A stretch of 64,000 nucleotides of DNA from NCBI RefSeq assembly GCF_001875655.1, contig NZ_MKEQ01000001.1, positions 2,232,001-2,296,000 on the forward strand, written 5' to 3'. Positions 36,514 to 46,167 of the stretch are shown piece after piece. The notes under the pieces are model-generated. The model was not told the origin of the DNA and searched no databases. It saw nothing but the letters and a program-made list of their open reading frames with translations. Numbering within the stretch: position 1 is the first letter of the stretch; each line of letters starts with the position of its first letter. The stretch is from Enterobacter hormaechei ATCC 49162. GTDB lineage: Bacteria > Pseudomonadota > Gammaproteobacteria > Enterobacterales > Enterobacteriaceae. The position numbers and the translations under genes are program-made.

Positions 36514-37884
36514 TTACTTGCGAACGACCACCAGCTTCTGGTTCACAAACTCTTTGATCCCCAGGTCCGACAGCTCGCGTCCGTAACCCGAACGCTTCAC
36601 GCCGCCGAACGGCAACTCAGCCGCAGTGTCGGTGAGCCAGTTGATGTACACCATCCCGGTCTCAATGCGTGACGCCATTTTCTTCGCGCGCTCGATGTCC
36701 TGGCTGAACACCGCGCCGCCCAGACCGTAGTGGGAATCGTTCGCCAGGGCGACCGCCTCGTCGTCGTTTTTCACCACATAGATCTGCGCAACCGGGCCAA
36801 AGAACTCTTCGAAGTACGCCGGGTTATCGCGTGAGATATTGGTCAGGATGGTCGGCTCAAAGAAGCTCCCGTCACGCTGCACAGGCTTGCCGCCATAGTG
36901 CAGCGTTGCACCGTTTTTCACTGCCTCGTCGACCTGTCTGGTCAGCGTTTCCAGCGCATCTTTAGACGACAGCGGCCCCAGCGTGGTGCTTTCGTCCAGC
37001 GGATCGCCAATCTTCACCTGCTTAAACGCCTCGGTGAACTTGCTCAGGAACGCGTCTGCAATGCCCTCATGCAGGATAAAGCGCTTCGCCGCGGTACAGA
37101 CCTGCCCGGCGTTGTTGAGTCGGGCGTTAACGCCGATCTTCACCGCTTTCTCCAGGTCCGCATCGTCCAGCACCACGAACACGTCGTTCCCGCCCAGCTC
37201 AAGGGTCGATTTTTTGATGTGCTTCGCCGCCTGTGCCGCAACCACGCTACCCGCTTTTTCTGAACCGGTCAGCGCCGCCCCCTGCACCCGATCGTCGGCG
37301 ATGATGTTTGCCACCTGATCGGACGAGATAAACAGGTTGGTCCACGCCCCTTCCGGCGCGCCCGCTTCACGTACCAGCTGTGCAAACGTCTCTGCACAGT
37401 GCGGCACGATGCTGGCGTGCTTGGCGATCACCGGGTTGCCCGCTGCCAGGTTTGGCGCCAGAACGCGCATCAGCTGATAGTACGGGAAGTTCCACGGCTC
37501 GACGGCCATCAGCACGCCAATGGGTTGATGTTCAACCCATGCTTCCCCGAGTTCAGAGTCATACTTCACCGGGGCCAGGAACTGCTTCGCGTTGTCCGCA
37601 TAGTAGCGGGCAATTTGCGCGCACAGCTTCACCTCGCCGCGGCTTTGCTCGATGAGCTTACCCATCTCCTGGCTGGCGATTTTTGCCAGGTCCTCCACGC
37701 GTTCGTCGATCAGGTCCGCCAGCTTATGCAGCACCGGCAGGCGCTGGCTGATGTCGCCTTTGGCCCAGTCGGAGTGATAGAGCGCATCGGCTGCCTTCAG
37801 GGCCGCTTCAACGTCTGCGTCAGTGTGGGAGGGATATTCTTTGATGAGCTGGTTCGTGGCAGGATTTACTGTCTGGTAAGCCAT
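36514..37884 (-). CDS. NAD(P)-dependent succinate-semialdehyde dehydrogenase family protein
   Basis: 456 residues from ATG 37884 (MAYQTVNPATNQ), with AAGGAG six bases upstream. Aldehyde dehydrogenase motifs: PWNFPYYQ, LTGSEKAG (NAD loop), E229 in LELGGND, C263 in NNAGQVCTAAKR, and EEFFGPVA. The sequence groups with Sad/GabD1-type enzymes. It resembles E. coli Sad only moderately, so the symbol is withheld. It could remove the succinic semialdehyde that HpaI produces, although it is not in the hpa operon (inference). Confidence 0.8.
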   Translation of the reverse strand: MAYQTVNPATNQLIKEYPSHTDADVEAALKAADALYHSDWAKGDISQRLPVLHKLADLIDERVEDLAKIASQEMGKLIEQSRGEVKLCAQIARYYADNAKQFLAPVKYDSELGEAWVEHQPIGVLMAVEPWNFPYYQLMRVLAPNLAAGNPVIAKHASIVPHCAETFAQLVREAGAPEGAWTNLFISSDQVANIIADDRVQGAALTGSEKAGSVVAAQAAKHIKKSTLELGGNDVFVVLDDADLEKAVKIGVNARLNNAGQVCTAAKRFILHEGIADAFLSKFTEAFKQVKIGDPLDESTTLGPLSSKDALETLTRQVDEAVKNGATLHYGGKPVQRDGSFFEPTILTNISRDNPAYFEEFFGPVAQIYVVKNDDEAVALANDSHYGLGGAVFSQDIERAKKMASRIETGMVYINWLTDTAAELPFGGVKRSGYGRELSDLGIKEFVNQKLVVVRK

Positions 37885-38037
37885 ATCGAATCTCCTTGTT
37901 TTACCGCTTAGGGTATTAAGGGTAGTCAATCTGACTGGCTATGAAGGTAAAGTTGGGTATATACGGAGGGTTCTTAACAAGACGCTGCCAGGCGATGCGC
38001 AGCCATGGTATAAAAAACGCTCATTACCGGAGTACTT

Positions 38038-38115
38038 ATGACCGATACCCGTCACATCCGCCAGACCTTTCACCGCGCAGCAGGCCTTGAGCTGCGCATC
38101 TACCTTTTGATTTGA
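38038..38115 (+). CDS. Short ORF or gene remnant upstream of yjiN
   Basis: 25 codons: MTDTRHIRQTFHRAAGLELRIYLLI. An ATG with GGAG six bases upstream follows a possible -10 (TATAAA near 38009). The peptide looks like the beginning of a longer protein that stops early at TGA 38113-38115. I do not recognise it. It may be a genuine leader-type peptide or the stub of a degraded gene. Confidence 0.25.
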   Translation: MTDTRHIRQTFHRAAGLELRIYLLI

Positions 38116-38199
38116 TTTCTGAAGGAGCATTCCAGAAAGCGAGATGACTGGCCTCGTGCAGCTTTGCACTTTTCCCCCGTATCCCTCTATCCTTAACCC

Positions 38200-39471
38200 A
38201 TGGAAAAACATACCGAACTCAAACGCGCCAAGCTTCTTGCGCTGTCGCTGCTGCTGATTGCCGTCGCGGCCTTTATCATCACCCTGTTCCTGCCGCAGAC
38301 CTTCTGGGTACGCGGCGTAAAGGCCATTGCCGAGGCGGCGATGGTTGGCGCGCTGGCGGACTGGTTTGCCGTCGTCGCGCTGTTCCGCCGGGTGCCCATT
38401 CCGTTTATCTCGCGCCATACGGCGATTATCCCGCGCAATAAAGATCGTATCGGCGACAATCTCGGCCAGTTCGTGCAGGAAAAGTTTCTCGATACGCAAT
38501 CCCTTGTCGACCTTATCCGTCGCTACGAGCCGGCCCAGATGATTGGGACCTGGTTCAGCCAGCCCGACAACGCTCAGCGGGTCGGGCAGCATTTGATTCA
38601 GGTTATGAGCGGTTTTCTGGAGCTCACTGACGATGGACGCATTCAGCGCCTGCTCAAACGGGCGGTACATAAGGCCATCGACAAGGTCGATTTAACCGAG
38701 ACCAGCGCCGTCATGCTGGAAAGCATGACCAAAAACAACCGCCACCAGGTGCTGCTGGACGCGATCATTAACCGCCTGATTACCCTGATCCAGCGGGAAA
38801 GCACGCGGGAATTTATTGCCGACCAGATCGTTCACTGGCTCAAGACCGAGCATCCGCGCAAGGCGATGGTGTTGCCCACCGAGTGGCTGGGCGATCAAAG
38901 CGCCGAGATGGTGTCAAACGCGGTGAACACGTTGCTGGACGACATCAGCCACGACCGCACGCACCAGATCCGTCAGGCGTTTGACCGCGCCACGATCAAG
39001 TTCATCGATAATCTGAAAAACGATCCGGAAATGACGGCGAAAGCCGAGAATATCAAACACTACCTGAAGAATGACGAGGCCTTTAACCGCTATCTGGGGG
39101 AGATGTGGGCCGATCTGCGCCAGTGGCTGAAAAATGACATGCAGAGCGACGATTCCCGCGTGAAGCAGCGTATCGCCAACGCCGGGCTGTGGTTTGGCGA
39201 AACGCTGACCAACGACGCCAGCCTGCGCGCGTCGCTGAACGAGCATCTGGAGCAGGCCGCGCACCGCGTGGCGCCGGATTTCGCCACCTTCCTGACGCGC
39301 CATATCAGCGACACGGTGAAAAGCTGGGATGCCAAAGACATGTCACGCCAGATAGAACTCAATATCGGTAAAGACCTTCAGTTCATTCGCGTTAACGGCA
39401 CGCTGGTGGGCGGAACGATTGGCCTTATCCTGTTTCTGCTCTCGCAGTTGCCCGCCTTGCTGGGGCATTAA
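38200..39471 (+). CDS. yjiN: YjiN, DUF445 inner-membrane protein
   Basis: 423 residues, close to E. coli YjiN (426). Two N-terminal membrane segments (about 13-34 and 42-60, the second containing [20 protein letters not shown], the DUF445 signature) precede a long alpha-helical region, and a hydrophobic hairpin closes the C-terminus ([20 protein letters not shown]). Function is unknown. Its stop overlaps the stop of the convergent DUF2955 gene by 4 bases. Confidence 0.9.
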   Translation: MEKHTELKRAKLLALSLLLIAVAAFIITLFLPQTFWVRGVKAIAEAAMVGALADWFAVVALFRRVPIPFISRHTAIIPRNKDRIGDNLGQFVQEKFLDTQSLVDLIRRYEPAQMIGTWFSQPDNAQRVGQHLIQVMSGFLELTDDGRIQRLLKRAVHKAIDKVDLTETSAVMLESMTKNNRHQVLLDAIINRLITLIQRESTREFIADQIVHWLKTEHPRKAMVLPTEWLGDQSAEMVSNAVNTLLDDISHDRTHQIRQAFDRATIKFIDNLKNDPEMTAKAENIKHYLKNDEAFNRYLGEMWADLRQWLKNDMQSDDSRVKQRIANAGLWFGETLTNDASLRASLNEHLEQAAHRVAPDFATFLTRHISDTVKSWDAKDMSRQIELNIGKDLQFIRVNGTLVGGTIGLILFLLSQLPALLGH

Positions 39472-40544
39472 TCCGCTTTTGGCGGCGCGATAACGTAGCG
39501 CGTCGCCTCAAAGCGATTCAGGATCAGGTGTACCAGAAAGACCATTGTCAGCGTGACCACCAGCGCAAAGGTGACGGAGGTGATGCGGTACAGATCGCTG
39601 AACACCAGGTCGCTGTCCGGGTGCATATTCTGCCCGAACATAATGCCGATGGTGGTAATACTGGCGAAGCCTACCCCGGCACCGACCTTCTCCATCACGT
39701 GCAGTCGCGCCCCAAACGCCAGCCCAAGGCCAATCAGCGGCATCATCAGCAACATATGGCTGCTGTGATCGTAGAGGATCAGCTGGACGACAAGGATATA
39801 GAGGCAGCCCAGCACCACGCCGACCACGCGCCAGATCGAGCTGATTACCGAGCCGCGATAGTGCATCGGGAACAGGATCAGAATGCCCGCCATCAGCGCC
39901 GAAAGGGAATCGCTTAAGTCGCTGATCTGAAATACCACAAAAATCAGCGTCGCCACGGTGCCCGAGAGCAGCGACTCGTGCCGCACGCGGGCGTCATCTT
40001 TCTCGATCAGCGGCGGCGGCTTACGCGGCTCCACGTCCGGCAGCAGGTAGTTCATCAGCGCGCTCAGGCATACCGCCATCACGCTCGCTTCGATGTTGGA
40101 GAATAAAAGCGTGTGCCAGTTGGTGGTGGGATAGCTCATAAAGTTGAGCATCACACTCTGGCAGACCACGCCCATCGAACCGAACAGGAACAGCGGCCCC
40201 TTACTCATAAAGCGAAAACGCATCACGTACAGGGCAAACACCACCAGCGTCATAATGATCGGCCACTGGGACAGATAGCCGATGATAAACACCATTTCGA
40301 CGCAGTTCAGCGAGGCGCTGAAGATAAACTGCTTCGCCACGTGGCGGTTAAAGACCGGCACCAGCGACAGCAGCATGATCGGGTAGACCACAAAAAACAC
40401 GCCGTAGCTGGTGTTGTAGAAACTCGAAATGCTGAGCGCAATCATCCCGGCAAAGACGATGCGCAGGGTCTGGCGAAAGTCGTTTGCCGTATAGACAATG
40501 TTGCCGTGCGGGGTAAATACCCGCGCCAGGGTGCTAATAGACAT
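39468..40544 (-). CDS. DUF2955/FUSC-like membrane protein
   Basis: 358 residues with two blocks of about five membrane segments (about 28-165 and 190-340) joined by a charged cytoplasmic stretch, the layout of FUSC/aromatic-acid-exporter-like proteins. It belongs with DUF2955 proteins that accompany HlyD-type adaptors. It overlaps the upstream HlyD gene by 11 bases. Probably the inner-membrane part of an export system controlled by the MarR protein encoded first in the operon (inference). Confidence 0.78.
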   Translation of the reverse strand: MSISTLARVFTPHGNIVYTANDFRQTLRIVFAGMIALSISSFYNTSYGVFFVVYPIMLLSLVPVFNRHVAKQFIFSASLNCVEMVFIIGYLSQWPIIMTLVVFALYVMRFRFMSKGPLFLFGSMGVVCQSVMLNFMSYPTTNWHTLLFSNIEASVMAVCLSALMNYLLPDVEPRKPPPLIEKDDARVRHESLLSGTVATLIFVVFQISDLSDSLSALMAGILILFPMHYRGSVISSIWRVVGVVLGCLYILVVQLILYDHSSHMLLMMPLIGLGLAFGARLHVMEKVGAGVGFASITTIGIMFGQNMHPDSDLVFSDLYRITSVTFALVVTLTMVFLVHLILNRFEATRYVIAPPKAD

Positions 40545-41598
40545 AGTGAAGCAGGCTCACCAGATGGATTTGCATCCCGGAGAAGAATCGCGCAAACGGC
40601 CCTTCGCTGTTATAGAGCTGCACGGTGGCGCGCGCGCCGGTCGGCAGCGGCTTCGGTAAGGCTTCGTCCAGCGCCACGTGAATGCGCATACGTTGGGCAT
40701 CACGCACCCAGCGGTTGGAGGTTTCCGGTTCAGAAAGTTGACCGTTTACGGCCTCCTGTCCGGCGAGGATCCCCGCGTCGCTGCTGGTAACGTGGGCACG
40801 GAAAACCTGCCCCGGGAAGGCGTCAAACACCACGGCGGCGTCGGTGCCCTGGTGGGTATGACGCAGGCTCTTCTCGCGGAAATCCGCCACGATATCGATC
40901 CGGGTGTTCACCAGCGCCAGCGCAGCCGAACCGGACGAGGCATAAAAACCGGGGCTTAATTGCAGGTTACTGACCGTGCCGTCCGCCTCGGCGTAGACCT
41001 TCGTCCAGCCAAGATTCAGCTCCGCTTCGTCCAGCGCGTTACGGTATTTTTGCAGCGTCACGTTACGGTGCTCGTCCCGCTCGCCGCGCTGAATGCGCAG
41101 GTTATGAATATTCGCCTGAAGCGAACTGACGGACTGCTCACTGCTCTGCCAGGTGGTGCGGACTTTATCCAGATCCGCCTGCGACACGTTCTGCAAGGTG
41201 CTGAGTTTCTGGTAGCGGTCGAAGGTCACTTTGTCGTTACGCGCCGTCAGCACGGCGGTTTTCAGGCTGGCCTGCGCCGCGGCAATCTGCGCATCCAGCT
41301 GATCGTTTGACAGACGCGCCTGTTCCAGCGCGATTTGCGCCGCTTCCACCTTATTGCGAAACGGCGTGGCGTCGAGCTCAAACAGCAGATCGCCTTTCTT
41401 GACCTGACTGTTGTTGTGGACATGTACCGCCGCCACATAGCCGGAAACGCGCGCAGACACCGGGGTCACCACGCGCATCACGGTGGAGTCCGGCGTCAGC
41501 GGGATCCAGATATCCGCGACGATAAAGTAGACAAACATCAGCAGGAAAGAGGCAATACTCACCCTTACCCAGCGGGCAAACTTTTGTTCAGGAGTCAT
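40534..41598 (-). CDS. HlyD/EmrA-type membrane fusion protein
   Basis: 354 residues. One N-terminal membrane anchor (about 12-34, VSIASFLLMFVYFIVADIWIPL) is followed by a biotinyl-lipoyl-like segment (VSGYVAAVHVHNNSQVKKGDLLFELD), a coiled-coil hairpin (about 80-190) and beta-barrel domains (DGTVSNLQLSPG). It would bridge an inner-membrane pump to an outer-membrane channel. Its ATG shares one base with the stop of marR (TAATG), so the three genes are coupled. Confidence 0.85.
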   Translation of the reverse strand: MTPEQKFARWVRVSIASFLLMFVYFIVADIWIPLTPDSTVMRVVTPVSARVSGYVAAVHVHNNSQVKKGDLLFELDATPFRNKVEAAQIALEQARLSNDQLDAQIAAAQASLKTAVLTARNDKVTFDRYQKLSTLQNVSQADLDKVRTTWQSSEQSVSSLQANIHNLRIQRGERDEHRNVTLQKYRNALDEAELNLGWTKVYAEADGTVSNLQLSPGFYASSGSAALALVNTRIDIVADFREKSLRHTHQGTDAAVVFDAFPGQVFRAHVTSSDAGILAGQEAVNGQLSEPETSNRWVRDAQRMRIHVALDEALPKPLPTGARATVQLYNSEGPFARFFSGMQIHLVSLLHYVY

Positions 41599-42068
41599 TA
41601 TTTTTCGGTCTTATTATCTTCTTCGCGGATTGTCCGCAAATTGCAGGCGATTTGATTGAGTGTGGCGCTGAAAATGTCGATATGTTCCGGCGAGATGTTT
41701 TGCGATACGCGCGCCTGATACGTCTCAATCACCCGAGTGAGCCTTTCAAGAATGGCTTTTCCCTCAGGCGTCAGCGTCAGCAGCCGGATGCGCTTGTCAT
41801 ACGGCGAGACGGTACGCAGCAGGTAGCCCTGCTTTTCCAGCTGTGTCAGCGTGCGCATCAGCGGAGGCAGTTCAATCCCCTGCACTTCCGCCAGCTCGCT
41901 GACCGAGACATTATCCCCGAGTTGATGAAGCTGCATCATCACCGTCCAGCTCGACTGGGTTAACCCGGTATCGAGAATGGCGTCGTCAATGACTGCGCGC
42001 CATTGACGCACGATCATCGCCATCCGCATGCCCATCGGCCTGCGGCTAAACAGATCTTCTTCACTCAT
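41598..42068 (-). CDS. MarR-family regulator of an efflux operon
   Basis: 156 residues with a MarR winged helix at about 30-110 (TQSSWTVMMQLHQLGDNVSVSELAEVQGIELPPLMRTLTQLEKQGYL, SPYDKRIRLLTLTPEG). It is the first gene of marR-hlyD-DUF2955, an EmrRAB-like arrangement in which the repressor senses the exported compound. A 13-base palindrome overlapping its promoter is a probable autoregulatory operator. Confidence 0.85.
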   Translation of the reverse strand: MSEEDLFSRRPMGMRMAMIVRQWRAVIDDAILDTGLTQSSWTVMMQLHQLGDNVSVSELAEVQGIELPPLMRTLTQLEKQGYLLRTVSPYDKRIRLLTLTPEGKAILERLTRVIETYQARVSQNISPEHIDIFSATLNQIACNLRTIREEDNKTEK

Positions 42069-42096
42069 GGGGAGTCCTCTCGTCGTACGCCATTAC

Positions 42097-42109
42097 GATA
42101 ATAGTTATC
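42097..42109. promoter_or_regulatory. Candidate MarR operator
   Basis: GATAATAGTTATC: 5-base arms plus a symmetric-like centre. It is located 29 bases upstream of the marR start, with TTGATA further upstream on the minus strand as a possible -35. Assignment is by position only. Confidence 0.4.
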
Positions 42110-42184
42110 AGGGTAAGTATCAAGAAACGAGAGGTAAAAGCGCAGGAATTGCGAAAGGCGTTACGGGAGGCGATGTACACGTAG

Positions 42185-42210
42185 GCCCGGTAAACGCAGC
42201 GCCACCGGGC
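42185..42210. repeat. REP unit
   Basis: GCCCGGTAAACGCAGCGCCA then CCGGGC, followed on the plus strand by GTTTTT. It lies between the marR promoter region and the end of the ArsR-type gene. Confidence 0.75.
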
Positions 42211-42214
42211 GTTT

Positions 42215-42910
42215 TTAGCGGCTAAAAAGCCTCTTTACAGCGGCCTTTCCCGTCGCCGTCACCACCACCTCCCGATACCCCACCACCCGCTGGATCCAGC
42301 CTTTACTTTCAAGATAGTCGAGCAGCAACGCACCGGCTTCTCCGCCCAGGTGAAAGCGCCGCTCGCTCCAGTCCAGGCAGGCGCAGCAGGCCTTGCGACG
42401 GGGCTTGGGATTTAACGCAATACCGAGCTTCAGGAACTGCTCGCCGCCATACGGCGTGAGCGCTGAACCGTCTGCCTCCAGCCAGCCTTCCGTCTGCATG
42501 AAATCATAGATTTGCACCGCGACCGTTCCGGCAAGATGGTCGTAGCAGGTCCGCGCTTCGCGCATGGCTTTCGGCGCGGTGGTTTCCGGCGGGGTGATGC
42601 GGCTCCAGGAGATCCCCATCATCTGCTCGACCAGCGCCGCCACGTCGTGCCCCGCCAGACGATAATGGCGGTGCCGCCCCTGAGACAGACAGATAATTAA
42701 CTTTCCCTCCACCAGCCGGGCGAGATGCCCGCTGGCGGTCGACGGCGCGACGTCTGCCACGGTGCTCAGTTCGGTGGCGGTCCACGCCCGCCCGTCCATC
42801 AGCGCGCACAGCATCTTCACGCGCGACGGATCGGCCATTGCCGCCGCCACCGCCGCAATGGCCTGCTCCAGCGCCGCGCTGTTATCAGTCGGTAAGCTTG
42901 TCTTTAACAT
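42215..42910 (-). CDS. ArsR-type winged-helix regulator
   Basis: 231 residues from ATG 42910 (MLKTSLPTDNSAALEQAIAAVAAAMADPSRVKML). The N-terminal ArsR helix-turn-helix (about 15-95) reads DPSRVKMLCALMDGRAWTATELSTVADVAPSTASGHLARLVEGKLI. The longer C-terminal half contains a cysteine cluster (KACCACLDW) that could bind metal or respond to redox change. Its start lies 26 bases inside the ACT gene, so it is translated from the same message. The ligand is unknown. Confidence 0.78.
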   Translation of the reverse strand: MLKTSLPTDNSAALEQAIAAVAAAMADPSRVKMLCALMDGRAWTATELSTVADVAPSTASGHLARLVEGKLIICLSQGRHRHYRLAGHDVAALVEQMMGISWSRITPPETTAPKAMREARTCYDHLAGTVAVQIYDFMQTEGWLEADGSALTPYGGEQFLKLGIALNPKPRRKACCACLDWSERRFHLGGEAGALLLDYLESKGWIQRVVGYREVVVTATGKAAVKRLFSR

Positions 42911-43280
42911 GTGCCGCCCAGGGTTCGGTGATCTCTGCGGCCAGCTTATCATCATCCGTCACCAGAATAAGGTGATTCGCATGGTCGCTGTACTGGGTTA
43001 GAACAGACACGCCGCGTGCCGCCAGCGCCGCCGCAATTTCACCCAGCTCGCCGGGGCGCTCCTGTTTGAGTTTTCTGATAACCGGCCTGCGCACCGCCTG
43101 CACGGTAAACCCGGCCTCCATCAGCACGCGACGGGCTTTTCCCCCGTCCTCCACCAGAAAATGGGCTTCTGTACCGAATACGCCGCCACCCTCAAGCCCC
43201 ACGCCGTTGCGCCCTAACAGCTGTCCAAAGCGCGCCAGCTCACCGGGCCTGTCGCTGAAAATCACGTGAACGTCATACAT
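42885..43280 (-). CDS. Tandem ACT-domain protein
   Basis: 131 residues from ATG 43280 (MYDVHVIFSDRPGELARFGQLLGRNGVGLEGGG). Two ACT-like repeats (about 1-62 and 66-130; VFSDRPGELA and KQERPGELGEIAAAL) with no catalytic domain. Such free-standing ACT proteins usually bind amino acids or other small ligands. It is sandwiched in a three-gene operon with overlaps of 8 bases (upstream) and 26 bases (downstream). Confidence 0.75.
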   Translation of the reverse strand: MYDVHVIFSDRPGELARFGQLLGRNGVGLEGGGVFGTEAHFLVEDGGKARRVLMEAGFTVQAVRRPVIRKLKQERPGELGEIAAALAARGVSVLTQYSDHANHLILVTDDDKLAAEITEPWAAHVKDKLTD

Positions 43281-43596
43281 CCGCGTGCCCTCCGGTTTCG
43301 GAACTGTACTCCCGCACCAGCTGCGCCACCCGAATACGGTAGAAAGAGAAAATCGACTCCCGCCCTTCGGCCTGCGCGGCCTGATGGAAAACATTCTGCT
43401 TCCAGCGGCGGACGGCCTCTTCATCCCGCCACCAGGAAAGGGACAGGATTTTGCCGTCGGTCGTCAGGCTCTGGAACCGTTCGATATCGATAAAGCCGTC
43501 GATGTTGGCCAGCAAAGGCTTAAGCTCTGCGGCAAGTTGAAGATAGCGCGCCTGATGGGCAGGCGCGGCTTTGGCTTCGAAAAGGACTGCGATCAT
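43273..43596 (-). CDS. ABM-family (antibiotic biosynthesis monooxygenase) protein
   Basis: 107 residues from ATG 43596 (MIAVLFEAKAAPAHQARYLQLAAEL). A dimeric alpha-beta barrel protein of the ABM/heme-degrading-like family: FIDIERFQSLTTDGKILSLSWWRDEEAVRRWK. Members act as small cofactor-free oxygenases or have structural roles; the substrate is unknown. First gene of the ABM-ACT-ArsR operon. Confidence 0.75.
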   Translation of the reverse strand: MIAVLFEAKAAPAHQARYLQLAAELKPLLANIDGFIDIERFQSLTTDGKILSLSWWRDEEAVRRWKQNVFHQAAQAEGRESIFSFYRIRVAQLVREYSSETGGHADV

Positions 43597-43675
43597 GAAG
43601 GTTTCTCCGCTGTGATGTTGAGGAGAGCATGCAGGAGGAAAAAGCACAATGCTTCGGTATGGAGCGAAGTGTTGT

Positions 43676-43743
43676 GCCGGATAGCGCTGCGCTTATCCGG
43701 CCTACGGGCTCCTGTAGGCCCGGTAAGCGCAGCGCCACCGGGC
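43676..43743. repeat. Two REP units
   Basis: Palindromes at 43676-43701 (GCCGGATAGCGC...ATCCGGC) and 43718-43743 (GCCCGGTAAGC...CCGGGC) between the ABM operon promoter and the end of the aldehyde dehydrogenase gene. Confidence 0.85.
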
Positions 43744-43748
43744 AGGGT

Positions 43749-45164
43749 TTAACCCACAATCGACCTCGGCTCCATAAACGCCCGGATCCCCCACTCGCCC
43801 ATCTCGCGTCCCACGCCGGAGTGCTTAAACCCGCCGAACGGCGCTTTCGGTTCATGAGCGAGGGTGTTCACCAGCACGCGACCGGAGACAATCTGCTGCG
43901 CCACGCGGCGCGCGCGATCCGCATCGCCGCCCAGCACCATCGCGCTCAGGCCGTATTCTGTGTCGTTGGCAATGGCAATCGCCTCCGCCTCGTCCCGATA
44001 TGGGATTACGCACAGCACCGGGCCAAAAATCTCGTCACGGGCAATCGCCATCTGGTTGTTCACGTCGGCAAACAGCGTCGGGCGCACAAACCAGCCGTCC
44101 TGCGTGCCCTCTGGCCGCCCTTCTCCGCCCGCCAGCAGGCGCGCCCCCTCTTCAATACCTTTGCGGATATAACCCTGCACCCGCTGCCACTGTTTTTCGC
44201 TGACCATCGGGCCGACCTCCGTCGCGCTATCGCGCGGGTCGCCGGATCTCACCGCCGCCACGGCCTGCGCCAGCGCGGTTTCGATCTCCGCCTTACGTGC
44301 CTGCGGTATCAGAATGCGCGTTCCGGCCACGCATGCCTGCCCGCTGTTCATAAACCCGGCCTGAATCACCAGCGGGATCGCCTGCGCCAGATCCACATCA
44401 TCGAGCAGGATCGTCGGCGATTTACCGCCTAACTCCAGGGTTACGCGCGTAAAGCTCTCCGCTGCATTGCGCAGGATCGCCTTGCCGGTATTCGTGGAGC
44501 CGGTAAACGAGATTTTGGCCACGTCCGGATGGCGGCTGATAGTCTCACCGACCGTCTCACCCCGCCCGGTGACAATGTTAAACACGCCCGGCGGCAGCGC
44601 GGCATCGCGCAGCGCTTCGGTGACAATCCGGGTTTGCAGGGCGCTCATCTCGCTCGGCTTGATGACTGCCGTGCAGCCCGCCGCCAGCGCGGTCGCCAGC
44701 TTGCCGCAGATAAACCCGGCGTCGCTGTTCCACGGCGTAATCAGCCCGGCCACGCCGAGCGGCGTCATCTGCACCGTGGCTGCGCCTGCGGAGGTGACGA
44801 ACTCAAACGCCTCCAGCGCCTCGATGGCCTGTGCAATTACCTCCGCCGGATAGCGGGCCATCCACGCTGAGCGCGAGGCGGGCGCGCCGTACTCTTCGAT
44901 GACCGCTTCCAGCAAATCGTCATGACGCGCGACCACGGCGGCGTGCATGCGCTTCAGCGCCGCGATACGTTCCTGCTTTGTGGTCTGTGACCACGCCGGA
45001 AAAGCCGCTTTTGCCGCCGCAACGGCGCGCGCGGCGTCAACCTCATCCGCCAGACGAACCTGGCCGATGACCTGCGCCGTCGCCGGGTTGTACAAATCAA
45101 ACCACTCGGTGCCGTGCGGGGTAACAAATTCGCCGTTAATAAAGATCTGTTCGATGGTGTGCAT
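43749..45164 (-). CDS. Aldehyde dehydrogenase family protein
   Basis: 471 residues from ATG 45164 (MHTIEQIFINGEFVTPHGTEW), with GAGGAGG upstream. The family motifs are intact: TPWNSDAGF, SFTGSTNTGK, LELGGKSP (base Glu) and NSGQACVAGTR (nucleophile Cys). Substrate unknown. It diverges from a LysR gene after 100 bases, which suggests regulation by that protein. Confidence 0.85.
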   Translation of the reverse strand: MHTIEQIFINGEFVTPHGTEWFDLYNPATAQVIGQVRLADEVDAARAVAAAKAAFPAWSQTTKQERIAALKRMHAAVVARHDDLLEAVIEEYGAPASRSAWMARYPAEVIAQAIEALEAFEFVTSAGAATVQMTPLGVAGLITPWNSDAGFICGKLATALAAGCTAVIKPSEMSALQTRIVTEALRDAALPPGVFNIVTGRGETVGETISRHPDVAKISFTGSTNTGKAILRNAAESFTRVTLELGGKSPTILLDDVDLAQAIPLVIQAGFMNSGQACVAGTRILIPQARKAEIETALAQAVAAVRSGDPRDSATEVGPMVSEKQWQRVQGYIRKGIEEGARLLAGGEGRPEGTQDGWFVRPTLFADVNNQMAIARDEIFGPVLCVIPYRDEAEAIAIANDTEYGLSAMVLGGDADRARRVAQQIVSGRVLVNTLAHEPKAPFGGFKHSGVGREMGEWGIRAFMEPRSIVG

Positions 45165-45264
45165 ATAAACCTCCTCAGGCTGTGTGAGCACAGTCTGGCA
45201 CGGCTTCTCCGTTGCGATAATCCACGCTATGCTGCAAGGGTTGTTTCGATTTTCAGGATAATCT

Positions 45265-46167
45265 ATGCATCGTTCAGGTCTGACAGAGCTGGAAGTGGTC
45301 ATGGCGGTGGTGCGGCGCGGCAGCTTTCGCGGCGCGGCGCAGGAGCTGGGCATGTCCGCCACGGCGGTAAGCAACGCCATCGCCGGGCTGGAGAGCCGCC
45401 TTGATACCCGCCTCTTTAACCGCACCACCCGCAGCGTGGCGCTCACCGACGCCGGACAGCGCTACGTGGCGCGTATCGGCCCGGCCCTCCAGGAGATCCG
45501 CCTCGCCAGCGAGGAGATCCACAGCGACACCGGGGAACCCGCCGGTACGCTGCGTCTGAACGTACCGAACCATATCGGCACCCTGTTTCTGGACCAGCTG
45601 CTGATCGACTTTATGATCCGCTACCCGAAAATGCGCGTCGAGACCGTCAGTGAAGCAAGAATGATCGACATCGTCGCGGAAGGCTATGACGCGGGGATCC
45701 GCCTTGAGGAGTCCGTGCCGCAGGACATGATCGCCGTGCCGCTGACCGGGGAGATCCGCCAGCTGGTGACCGCCACGCCGGACTATTTTGCCCGTCACGG
45801 CACGCCGCAGACGCCTGACGATCTGCTTTCACATCAGGGGATCGGCATGCGCATGGCCCACGGCGGGATCTACCGCTGGGAGCTGGCGCGTCGGGGGGAA
45901 ACGTACGCCCTTGCCGTGCCGCCGCGCTTTGCGACGTCCGATCTTTTTGCCGCGATCCGCGCCGTAAAAGCGGGATTAGGGGTGGGATTTTTGCCGGAAC
46001 TGTATATCCGGGAAGCGCTTGAGCGTGGAGAACTGGTGAGCGTGCTAAACGACTGGGTGCAGCCCTTTGCCGGACTGCGCCTGTATTACCCCGGCCATCG
46101 CCACGTCCCGCCGGGATTACGGGCGCTGGTGGCGATGATCCGCGAGCGCGGGATTATTCCAGGTTAG
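45265..46167 (+). CDS. LysR-family regulator
   Basis: 300 residues. The N-terminal LysR helix-turn-helix (about 6-65) reads LTELEVVMAVVRRGSFRGAAQELGMSATAVSNAIAGLESRLDTRLFNRTTRSVALT. A periplasmic-binding-like effector domain follows (about 95-295). It is divergent from the aldehyde dehydrogenase gene, the usual layout for a LysR regulator and its target. The 3' end overlaps that of the convergent AhpD-like gene by 14 bases. Confidence 0.87.
   Translation: MHRSGLTELEVVMAVVRRGSFRGAAQELGMSATAVSNAIAGLESRLDTRLFNRTTRSVALTDAGQRYVARIGPALQEIRLASEEIHSDTGEPAGTLRLNVPNHIGTLFLDQLLIDFMIRYPKMRVETVSEARMIDIVAEGYDAGIRLEESVPQDMIAVPLTGEIRQLVTATPDYFARHGTPQTPDDLLSHQGIGMRMAHGGIYRWELARRGETYALAVPPRFATSDLFAAIRAVKAGLGVGFLPELYIREALERGELVSVLNDWVQPFAGLRLYYPGHRHVPPGLRALVAMIRERGIIPG

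Noticed and set aside
37939..38670. 243-codon minus-strand frame overlapping yjiN
   Set aside because: The yjiN product is conserved and in its expected frame; the antisense translation resembles nothing and has no ribosome site.
42097..42210. CRISPR-like or tandem-repeat array suggested by dense dyads
   Set aside because: Only one operator-like palindrome and one REP unit; no regular direct repeats or spacers. No CRISPR array was seen anywhere in the window.
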